Source of the DNA: Brachypodius melanocephalos
Lineage: Eukaryota > Chordata > Aves > Passeriformes > Pycnonotidae
Assembly: GCA_013398615.1 (NCBI GenBank)
Contig: VZSR01002741.1
Span: 1,672,713-1,736,712 of the forward strand
Direction: 5' to 3'
DNA length: 64,000 bases
Positions 19,501-31,500 of the stretch are shown one piece after another. The position numbers and the translations under genes are program-made. Numbering within the stretch: position 1 is the stretch's first letter; the number at the start of each line of letters is the position of its first letter. A model generated the notes under the pieces. The model searched no databases. It saw only the letters and a list, made by a program, of their open reading frames with translations, and was not told the DNA's origin.

Positions 19501-22500
19501 GGCTTTCAGAACTCCAGAAATGGCACAAGACCCCTCCCACTGCTGGTGATGGACAGCCTGTGGCACACAGGGCTGAGGAGCAGCTCCATGGGGAGCTTCA
19601 GGTGCTGGCTCAGGGGTGCCCTGCTCCATGGAGCAGTGCCAGAGGCACCACACCAGCAGGAAAGGCAACACTGACAACAAAATCCTGATTTTGGGGCACT
19701 AGACAGGAGAGCAGCTCATCAGCCAGGCTTCTCCTGGGCAGGCAGGGGCAGTGACTGCACCTCTTGCTCCTCCTTCATCCCACTCACTGTGGAGGAGAGG
19801 AGAATGGCTCTGCATGGATCAAAACCAACTTCCCATGGCTGAAACACGCCATGGCAGGGAATTTATCCTTGGAGCCACTGGGGTTTTCCTGCCCCCAGCC
19901 TCACTGTGCTCACAAGGTCCTGGCAGATGATGACCACACCAGGAGGGATGGAGGTGCAGTGCTCTCCCACGGGATTAAACATGGATAAAATGCCTCAGGC
20001 CCTCCAGCTGGGTGAGGAGGTTGGATTTCAGTTCAGTTTTAACCTTAATTCTGCCCCAAGCTCGGCAGAGACAAAATGCAGCCCCTGTTCCAGGTGTCCC
20101 ACCTGTAACACACACTGTCCCTAAGGATGAGGCTCTTGCCCATCCCAAGGAGCCTGGAGAAGCCTCAGCCCTGCAGGGCCTTGGGTCCTGAGCAGGGTGA
20201 TGTGAGAGGGGCTGGCAGGTGACACAGATCTCTGAAAGCTCAACTCACAAATCCCAGGACATAGAGATGGAGATGGAGTATCCCTGCTCCTCCTCCTCCC
20301 CTGCACTGGCCTGGCCATAGGGATGGGGACAGGGATGGGGATGAGTTTCCACAAGAGGGCACGAGTCCCCTCCTGAGCAGCCATTGCCACAGAGGGATTT
20401 AGCACGGGGTCATTCCCAGCCTCCAGGCTGAACAGTGGGAAACTGCAGGGAAAACTGTGTGGGATAGTGCTGTCCAAACTGGGGGCTGCAGTCACTGCAA
20501 AGTGGAAGCAACTGGTTTGTTACATTAAATGGATCTCATGTTCATGAAAATTCACCCCAAAGCCAGAATTTCACCCCAAAACCAGGCACCCCCTGGCCTC
20601 ACCTCCTCAAGCCTCTCGATGTTGGCTCTCAGGCAGGGGACACAGGACCTCAGCTCGCTGTTCTCATCATCCAGCTGCTGCAGCCTGCAAAGGGAACAGC
20701 TGTGAGACTCATCCCAGCATCCCACATGGCAGGGAAAACATTCCCAGGAATATTAAACCAAAGGGAGGCCAGCAGGGATTCATCTGTTCAAGGCAAACCC
20801 TGAGGTATTTCTGCTGCCAGGGGAAAGAGAGGGGCATTCACACAATCCTGACAGCCATCAGGGCCAGTGCTCCTCCTCATTCCAAGGGATTTTCAATCCC
20901 TGGACAAGCCTCAGCAGCACAGACAACAGAACAAGGGGTCAGAGAGGACTTTGGCTTTGCATTCCCAGGTAAAACCCCACTGCCTTAATCTTCCATGGAC
21001 TGCAAGGGATGAACAACAGCAAAACATTCTGGGAAAGCTGGAAAAACCCTGTCCAATAACTGACACCTCTCCCACCCCACCTCTTCCTTTGGAATCCAAC
21101 AGGCAGCACAAAGCACCCTGGCTAGGACACTCTGCCTCTTTGCAGGACCCTTCTTTCCCAAGTATTTGCCTGTTTCCATCAAGGTGGAAAATATCTGGGC
21201 ATTAAAAGTACTCCAAGGCGTCATTCATGGGAAGAAGCATTAATAAATCCCCTCCTCATCCCCACACTGCAAGGCAGGCACATGGATGGAGCTAAACTTA
21301 AAATGCATCAGAGCAGCTCAAATAAAGAATCCAAGATTAGGTTTGTGGGCCAAAGGTGGAAAAAACCAAAAACTCAGGGTTTGTGGTGACTTCAGTCAAC
21401 CCTTGAACCAACTGAACTCCCTGCCTGGCTCCCTCTGTCCCCCAAGGCTGCCTGTGCACAGATTCTGGGGTGGCTTCAGGAGAGCTGCCCCTCCCCAGCC
21501 CCACCTGGCCTGCAGGTTCTCGATCTCAATGCTCTTCTCTCTCTCCATTTTGCTGAGCAGCTCCCTCTGCTTCTTGATCTCCTCCAGCAGGGTCTGGTCA
21601 GCCCTGAGCTCCTGCTCCTTCAGCTGCTCCTCGAGCGCGTTTGCCCTGCAGAGAGGAGAAAGAAGGGGTTAAACTTTCCTCAGGCCCACTGGAGCAGGCT
21701 GCCATCCCAAGGGAGGGACCAGATTCTCTCCCCAGTCCCTTTCCCACCCCTCAGATGAGCTGGGAGAAGCAGATGGTAAAACAGAACAAGCTTCCAGGGA
21801 AAATACACCAATCACCATCTCAAAGAGCTTCACTGCATCCCAGCAGGTGAAGGGGGAGAAGCAGCACTTTTTCCATCAAAGTTTTCCTAAGTTAGATGCC
21901 TTAATTCAATTATTATCCAATTTCCACTCTGGGAAAGAAGTTCCTTTTTAATTATTTTTCAAAGTCTTCTATGCATTAGAATTATTTCCAAGTGCAGCCA
22001 CACACATACACATCTCTTAATGGGAATCTCAGAGTCACTGGGGTTGGAAATGACCTTTAAGAACATCTAATCCAAACATAAATCCCAGGGTTGTGGTTCC
22101 ACCTGCAGCAGCCATGGCAGAGAAATCCTCCTTCAGCTGCTTCCAGCATGAAGTGGTCTCATTGCTCAGAGAAAAGGCAACAACCTCAATCCTTCTTCTT
22201 TTCACTCTTTTGTATCCCAACAAAAAATAAGGGATCTGCAGGTCACCCTTCCCTGTGTGTCAGCAGAACTGCAGATCACAGAATCCCACAATGGTTTGAG
22301 CTGGGAGGGACCTTAAGACTCATCTCATTCCAACCCTGCCATGGGCAGGGACACTTTTCTCCATCCCAGGTTGCTCCAAGCCCTGTCCAGCCTGGCCTTG
22401 GACACTTCCAGGGATCCAGGGGCAGCCACAGCTTCTCTGGGCACCCTGTGCCAGGGCCTGACCACCCTCCCAGCCAACAATTCCTTCCCAATATCCCATT

Positions 22501-25500
22501 CATCCCTGCCCTCTGGCAGTGGGAAGCCATTCCCTGTGTCCTGTCTCTCCATCCCTTGTCCCCAGTCCCTCTCCAGCTCTTCTGGAGCCCCTTTAGGTCC
22601 TGGAAGGGGCTCTGAGGTGTCCCTGGAGCCTTCTCTCCAGGTGAGCACCCCCAGCTCTCCCAGCCTGGCTCCACTATCCCAGGTTGCTCCAAGCCCTGTC
22701 CAAGATGGCCATGAGCACTTCCAGGGATGGGGCTGGGGGCTGGAATTTATGCAATGGCTTTTCCCAGGGGAAGGCTTTTCCCAGCTGATCCCACCCCTCC
22801 CCAGCACCGAGCTCACCCAGAGCCAGCTGACACTTCCAGGCCAAGCTGCTGAAGTGAAAACATTTCCCTTGCTCCCAGGTTTATCAGGGCTTAGGGAAAC
22901 CTTTGTTTGAGTGGCTCAGTTCCCTGACACGACTGTTACTTAACAGAATTACAGCCCTATAGATAAACTCTGCCGGGTTTATCTGCCCAGGGTAAGGCTA
23001 TGCTGGGAGACAGGAGACTGGCAGATTAGCACACACAGGGATTATGTCATGTGGGATCCAAAGGGCTGCACCCCGGCCAGGATCTGGCAGCAGGCAAGCC
23101 TTGGCACTCCAGAGACCATTTGGAAAGGGCATATGGGGCAGGAAAACATAGTAAATATAAATACAAATATATATATATGTACATATATTATATATAAAAG
23201 CCAAGACCCAGAGCTCCAGAGACCTTTTGGGAAGGACACATAGAGCAGGGAAGCACATTAAAAATACATAAATATATAATGAAACATCCTGAGTGGGAAG
23301 GGAGCCACAAGGATCATTGATTCCAGCTCCCAGCCCTGCACAGACCCCCCAACAACCCCACTCTGGACATCCCTGGCAGTGTCCAAACACTCCTGGAGCT
23401 CTGGCAGCCTCGGGGCTGTGCCCATTCCCTGGGGAGCCTGGGCAGTGCCAGCACCCTCTGGGGGAAGAACCTTGCCCTGATCTCCAGCCTGACCCTCCCT
23501 GACACAGCTCCAGCAATTAAAAGCCATATGTGAAAATCACCAAAAGCCAGGTTCTGGAGCTCCAGAGAATTTAAGCACCTAAAATATCAAATCTGCACAT
23601 CACCATGTCCTGTTCTCAGCTGGGATGGAGTCCATATCCCTGCCAAGGGCTGTGGTTTGGATTTGGGAAGGGATGGAGCACGTGGAGAGGGAAAGGCTCC
23701 CCAGGTGAGGCTCTTACCTGTGCACCAGCTGCAGGTTCTCCTGCCGGAGGCGGCTGTGCTGCTCCCCGTTGGCAGCCGTGTCCTTCTCCAGCTCCGTCAC
23801 CCGCTTCTCCAGGAACACCACCTGCCAGCAGGGACATGCATCAGCCTCTGGGCATCCTCAGACCCAGAGCAGCCCCCACAACACCCCTAAACAAGGAGGG
23901 TTCTCACTGGAATTGGCCAGTCATGCCTTCATTTAGAGCGTATCTTTAAAACATCCTTTTGACCCCAGTTTCCCAGGTTTTGATGGCTCCCATGTTCCAG
24001 TTTGGGGTCAAACACTTCACTCTTTCCTTTCTTCAAGCCCTTCCTGATGACACCCTAAAAGAAGTCTAGAGGGGAAGATTACAGTGGATCTCCAGAGCTC
24101 CACAGATAACTCCCCACTGCCTGGACCAGGATGGAGACCCTGGATTTACACATGGAAGGATCAATGCCAGCTGGAGGGGAAGGACCAGAGGTGAAGATTT
24201 TCTCCCTGTACTGGGTTTATTCCAGCTGTATTTGCATTTTAATAATTCAAATTCCATTTAAAACAATCCTGGAGGAGAAGAAATGAGGAGCATGTCTGGA
24301 AAAGCCAAACCCTGGCTCTGGGAGAAAGGCAGGAGACATGGGAGTATTAAAGAGGCCATGCAGACACACAAGGCCTTTCCCAGTTGTGCCTTTTCCATCA
24401 AAGGTTTCCCAAGTCAAATGCCTTAAGGAACCCAACTATTTTATTCAACTTCCAGCCTTGGAAAAATGTTGATTTTTATTTATTTTTCAACAAATATTTT
24501 ATGTATTATAATTATTTCCAAGCGCAGCCACACACACACATTTCTCTTCCACACACAGCTCCTCAGGACATTCATTTTCCAGAGCTAAAAAGTAATTTCC
24601 AAGGAGTTTCAGGACTTCAGTAGACATTTACACAATCTTAGCTTCTTTCCCATAGCTTCTTCTCCCTGTTTTTGAACTACAAATACCCCAACAAAATCTT
24701 CCCTGTGCTCCCATCTTATCCTACAACTCTTTTCTTGTAACAGCCCAGGAAAACCCATCAGCACCAGCACAAAATCTGCTCTACCCTGACAGCACGAGCA
24801 GAGTGTGCCAAGGAGACGAAGTTTCTCTTTCACATTGGGTGGGTTGCCGCAGAAAAGCAGAACCTGAGAACATCTTCTTGTGTGAAGCAGAAGTGAAAAT
24901 GCTGCCTGTGAAGAGCCCATTCCTCCTCCCAGCACTCTGGGGGAAGCCACTGCCCCTGGAGAAGGATCCAGGGTCACCTCCTGACCCTGCAGAGCACCTG
25001 CAGTGCTCTTCTCCTCCCTTCCCGTGTCCCATCTGCACCCATCTGCCCACGGAGAGGAGCTTCAGCCTGATCCTGCCTGGGGACATGGGAGCACTCAAAG
25101 GCCCTGAATCCTGCAGGGTAACACAGACAGTGCTGCTGTCACCTTATCCTTTAACCCTTTCCTCTCAGCATCTCAGAAACACTCAGCGGCACCAGCATAA
25201 AATCAGCTTGATCCTGGTGGGACAAGCACAGGAGGGAAGAAGAGAAGGTGGCCCTCACCTTGTCCGTGATGTCCTCGTCCGTGCACTCCAGGTTCTCCTG
25301 GTAGGATTCCTCCATCACCCCCACGGCCAAGGAGCTGGTCTGGTGCAGCTGCCTGAAACGGAGACAAACCGCCCCGACCCAGAGCAGCACCGGCATCAGC
25401 GCCAGCACCGGCACCATGGCCACACCAGGGGACAAACGCCGGCCCGGCCGCCACCTCCCGCCCTCCTCGGCCTCTGCCACAGGGATTTGTCAGCCCTGCT

Positions 25501-28500
25501 CCTGGCAATGCTGGATGTCCCCTCACCACGGAGCTGTCCCGGGAAATCCGGCCCCTGGGCCGGGAGCGCCCGCACGGCAGACGTGGACGCGCTGCCGGGA
25601 CTTCACACCGCGATCATTGCTCTTGCTCTTTGGAATGGCGAGAGATAAGAGCTCCCTCTTCCCACTTTCTTTCTTTAGCACGGCCCCAAGGCCGGGGGTT
25701 ATCCAGCAAAGGCCAGAGTACCCCCAGTGGTGATAAAGCTGGGAAGAAGTGGGGGTGTAAGGGGAGGGAGGGGGGCAAACCCCCCTGAGGCTGCTGTGCC
25801 CCCCCAGCCCAGGGTGAGCTGTTAATCATTAACGAGGCCTCGTGACAGCGGCATCCCTGCTTTGTGACAAGCTAAAGGACACCCTGGGGAGCGGCTGGCT
25901 GGGGCTTCACCCTCCCCAGGGCTGTGGATCTGCTCTGGACAGGGTGGGTGTTCCAGCCCTGGGACCCCAGGCAGGAGGAGAACACTGCTCTCCTGCTTTG
26001 AGCAGGGGATGGACGACAAAACCACGCAGGTCTCTGGAAACCCCAGCTTCTCCTAGGAATTCGTACCACTGGCTCTCTAATTCCTCCTACTACACAGTGT
26101 GCTCATGCCAAGACTCACTAAGCACAACTGGCATTTACCAAGAGACCACAGTCTGATTTTGCGTCCTCGCCCTCAGTTTATATTTAGATTTTAAAGTCTC
26201 AGGCACATTTGTCATTTAAATCATGCCAAGCACAACAGGGCTTAAGCAGCTGAGATTTCTTGGCACGGGCAGAACCCCGATAACAAAAATGAAGAAAGAG
26301 CCCTTACCAAAATAAAATCAATTTTCTAAAAGCAAATATTTTGGGATTATTCAGTAATTACAGGATCTGCAACAAAGGATTTGCTTTGGGCTGAGCTTAA
26401 GGATCTGGCTCAGCAAAACCTTGTTATCTGCCCCCTTATCACAAACCAAACCTGACTGCTCTTCAATTAACTAATATTTACCCAAGCCAACACATCCCTA
26501 CCTCAGAAAAGCAAAGGGCTAGGAGGGCTCAATCCCCCGTAAGACAGGGTATCTCCATTCCCAAACGTTTAACTCAAATCCTCCCCAAATTATCCATGCC
26601 AGGCACAGGACAAAAACCGAGTCCTAAAACAGGAAACCTGGGGACACGCTGCTCCCCTCAGCCCTCCTTCCTGCCACTGTTTTTAACAAAGCTCTAGAAA
26701 GTAAGATGAGTGGAAGCAGGAAATGTAATATCAAGGATCTGCTTCCTTTCCAGGAGGGAGAATCATGCCAGGGGAGATTGCTGAGTGCGGGAAAAATGGA
26801 GAGGGGAAAGGTGTGAGAGCACAGTGGGAGGAAGAGGTGCAGGGAAGCTGCTTGGGTCAGCACAGGGAGCAGAGTGTCAGGAACAGGAACATTCCCAAAC
26901 TGAGCTGCCTGTTCCTCCACGGTGTCCCTGTCCTGCTGGGAAACCAGCAAGGAGAAATCCAACAAGTGCAGAGGGAAATCTCCCTCCTGAGCGTGGCAGA
27001 GACAGAACAGTGGAGGTAAGACTCAGTTTATCCTTAAAATCATGATGGCACGGGAACAGGAGGGATGGAGGACCTGGGAGAGGAAAGGTAAGCCTGGATA
27101 TATCCAGTCTATCCAATCTCCCTGTGCAGTCAGGGATCACAACACCCACAGGGAAAAGGTGATTGACATCACACGAGGTGGTCGTGCAGGACAGAAGCAG
27201 CACAGCATTAAACCTGGGCTTAAAAGCAGGGCTAAACCAGGTTAAACCAGGGTTAAACCATCCAACCAGAGTTACTGCAGCCCACCCAGGTGCCCCAGAG
27301 CTCCTGGCTGAGCAGGGGGAGCTGCTCCCACAAAGCCAAGTGCTGAGGGTGACATGGAGTGAAATAAAACAGGACCAAGAGCTGTCTAAGGCAGCTGGAA
27401 TTCTTGGGGTGCTGGAGAACCCCTCCAGGTGGGGGTACTGACTGCTCTGGTGCTGTAGAACTCTGCAGACGTGGTGATACTGGGAGGGGACATCCCAGAG
27501 GGGTATGTTCTTCGAGAGACTCCTTCCCTCCTCCATGTGCCCCCTGCTATGGCACTGGCAGGACAGAGTGTGAGGAAAAGCCCCCCCATTTTTTCTTGGA
27601 AGGAAGCAGGTTGCCAGCAGCCCCCGGCTGTGTGCACAAGCGAGAAAGCCCCATTCCAGAAAAAAAGATACCAGAATTAAACCCACTTTTCCCCAGCACT
27701 ATGGAATATATCCAGAAATACAATTCTCCAAGCTTATTTTGAATTTTCCTTCTGTGGAGCCGGCAGCTCGCACAGATCAAGCAAATAACAGGAATGTGAG
27801 CTTACCTTGCCACCTTCTTGCTGGAGAGCCTTTTATTTGGGCTGCAAAATGAAGAAAAAACAGGAAAGAGTTAGAAAAGCTGACAGTGGAGAGCCAGGGA
27901 AACAGGAAACTGCAGGGACTCCGGGGCACATCCTTTGCTCTGGCAGGGAGCGCCCTTGGCATGCACCCCCAAACCCCTGGAGAGGGCAGGAGAGGGGCCA
28001 GTGCCGTGTTTAACAGCAAGGAATAACAAAGCACATGGAATAACACTGAGAAGAGCTCGCTGCCCCCCGCCACGCTCTGCTCTCCCGCTGATCCCTGCCT
28101 GAAAACTGATCCCCAAGGAAAGAGCTAAGAATAGCAGGGAGGCTGGGGGGGCTCCAGCTGAGTGCTGATGGCAGACTGAGCCACATGTCCTGCACCCCAC
28201 GGCGCCCCAGGCCTCCCCTGCCACCCCCAGAGCTCCCATGGGCTAGGGACCAACAGCACATCCATCCTTCTGTCCTTCCACAGCCATGATCCCTGGATCA
28301 ATCCATCCTTCTGTCCTTCCACAGCCACGATCCCACTGGATCAATCCATCCTTCTGTCCTTCCACAGCCATGATCCCACTGGATCAATCCATCCTTCTGT
28401 CCTTCCACAGCCACCATCCCACTGCTGGGCTCTGGATCAGCAGGGAAGTGCTGCCTGCTCCTGGCTCAGAGGCTTCAGGAGCTGTTGGTGGTGTCCCTGT

Positions 28501-31500
28501 CTGGATTTTGAGCATGGCACTGTTGCAGTGGCTGGGGAGGGGGATGAGCTCTCCTTCTCACAGAGATCACTCCTTGGATCCATGTCTGAGCCAGCTGCCA
28601 CCATTCCACAGCGGTCAGGGATCAGTGTCACCACAGGACGAGCAGCCAAGGGCTGTGTCACCGTGTCCCACCTCCAGGGGACAGGCTGCAGGCTCTCCCT
28701 GCTGAGAAAAACCAGCCTTTTCCAGAACCAGCTCCTTGCTGAGATGCTCCTTCCAGTCTTCTGGTCATGACTGGTGCTGGGGAGGTGGGCATAGCTTGGG
28801 TCTCACTCCTCATCTTCCACCCATGCTGGTGTCACAAGATGCCATCAGGGCACACCAAATCCTCACTCAGTGATGGCAGCAGGAACAGCTCCAATCCAAG
28901 AAGCAACAACTGCATTCCCTGGTGCTTAGCTCAGTCTTAGGAAAAAAATAAGAAATAAAATCATCTGGAAGTCCACTCCTGCCTGGAGCTGCAACATGAG
29001 TTCTTCGAAGGAGAGATTAAAAATAGCTTAGGACAATTTGCTTTGTAAAGCAACCCCCAAACGTGCCAGAGGGGTTGTCAGGGTGACCAGCCCTCGGGTC
29101 AAAGTGCATCCTCAAATCCCAGATCTCCAGGGAGCACAAGAGCCGCTGCTGGCTGGGCTTCAAGGCTGCTCAGCGCCCAAGGGGAGCAGGTCAGGCCCCG
29201 GTGTTTGCCAGGAATTGTAAGGAATGGCCCCAGCACTGGGGGGAAAAATATTTTCCTCTGGAAAAAGCTCCTGGGGAAGCGACGGCACCCGCAGTGTCCA
29301 AAGGCTGAGACACCAGCAAGGGCACTGGAACAAAACAGAGGCACAAACCACTTCATCCAAGCTCCTGGAGGGTTCTTCCCTTCTTTTCCATGCTGTGGGC
29401 TCAGGAAGCAGCACCCCAATGCTGGGAGCAAGCTCCCCAGTTCATTCCAAGGATAGAACACTATGTGCACACAGATTTTATGAGTGAGGCTGTTCTGGGA
29501 TGCTCTAGCTTCATCCCAGCTGCCAGAATCCCCTGGAGGAGGTGTCTTCAGGCTTGTCCCAGATTTTGGTCCAGTTCCTGCTGCTCCAGGACTTGTCCCC
29601 TGCTCATGCCTGTGGTGCTGCACAGGAGGAGCAGCAGATCCTGCATGTCCCACATGCTGCACAGGACACCTCCCATCCACACCACACACACAGAGGGCAC
29701 TGCCCCTTCCACAAAGGCCCTTGGAACACATTCCCAGTAAATCCGTACTTGGGAAACCCTGAACACAGAGGGAGGAATTGCACCTACTCACAGGGCAAAT
29801 CAAAGCCTAAGGAATTCCCACTGTGACCAGAGGACAGAGAAGCTCCACAGGAAATCCCACCCATCACAGGAGGCTCTGAGGTGTTAGCTCAGCTTTGCAG
29901 GTAGCTGTGGTGGAGAAAACCTGAACTGAAGTGGGGCTTCCAGGGAAAACCAGTGTTCTCCTTAATATCTGCATAACCTGAGACCCATCACTGACCCACA
30001 AGGCCTCCAACGGCAAAGGTCAATTTAACCAAGAAAAATAAAGGGAGAGACCTTTTTTTTTTTTTTTTCATTAAAAAGAAGTGAATTCAAGCTGCTATTT
30101 GTTTTGCAGTTCTCCTCCCATAGACTGGGGGAGCTCCCAGATCACACTGTCCCTGCAAAGGACAGACGGAGACCAAAAACATGACCAAAACCCAGGTCTG
30201 AAGAGCCACGAGAAGAAAGATTTATCAGCAATGCCACCATTCTTCCACCCAGAGGGCTGCAACCAGCTCTGAATGAACAAATCAACAGGCAGAAATCCCT
30301 CCTCACTTGTCAGACAACACATGCAGCTGCTGCCTGGGAGACCTCCAAAATGCCATTCAAAATCTCCTGATGTTCCTGGTGTCTGTCACATCTCCCCAGC
30401 CCATGGTGACACCGGGATGGGCAGGCTTTGGGTGAAGCTGTGTGAGACAAGGTTTTTCTGCTCCCAAGCCCTGTGGAGCAGGCTGATGCCTCCAGGTTGT
30501 TCCTGCAGCAGGAGGATGGGCTGTCCCTGCCCTTCCAGGCTGCCCCTCCACAGCATTCCCAGCCTTTCCTCGGTGACAGAAATACTGTACACGGCCAGCT
30601 CCCACGGAACCCACCATGCACAGGCATGCAAAGGGCAGGAAACGCTCTCCTTGCCTGCCAGCCCCCAGGGCCTGCATTAAAGGCACCTCCTGCTCACCCT
30701 CCACGAGCTCACCACCACCTGGAGCACCACCTGTGGCCAGGAGGTGAAACCCATCCCCTTTCCCCACCCTCCATCCACCAGCGCGGAGCGAGGGAAAGGC
30801 TGTGCCAGACAGGGAGAGCCTTCCCGGCCAGAACACCGCTGCCAGGCTGAGATGGCCACGCACACGAGCCCCGTTACCTATTCATTTCAAGATCATTCAG
30901 GCGAGCAGAAAGATCCTCGAGGCGGTTGATTTGTTTGTGGCACTGGCTACAGTAAAACTCAAAAGCTTCATCTGCGAGAATGCTGCGCAGTTTGGCAGCG
31001 AGCGGATTGGTGCTAGAGAGAGCACAAGGGTCAGGTCAGAGGCACAGAACGCACAGGGAGCGGCTGAAGCCGCGGCTTCCACAAGCTGAGGGTCCCTCAA
31101 GGTCGGGGGATTTTTGGTGGGAGGTAGGAAATTTGAATTTAAAAGTCGCATGGCCTCCCACCATGATTTTCGAAGCCAAATCAAAGCCAATGGGGGGCTG
31201 CTTATGATAATATATAGATAATTTCTAATTTAGAATCGTTTGTAACAGTTGGTAGCTAATTGACAATGTGTAATTGCTCGGTAGAATTTATATAGTAAAT
31301 AATTAGCAACACTTCCATCACCCTCCTCCCAGAGACTCCCAGCAGCTGAGCTTGGCCCACATTTCCAAACCCTTGAGCCAATCTCAATCCCCAAGAGCCC
31401 AGGGAAGGTGAAGTAAGTGCTTCCCACAAACCTACAGCACTGCAAAGTTTATTTTCCAACAGGATTTTCCAGGCAATCTGTCTCAGGAGGCTCCTGGTTT

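Noticed and set aside
28259..28430. CRISPR-like array
   Set aside because: It is head-to-tail tandem repeat with no spacers, in an intron of a vertebrate gene.
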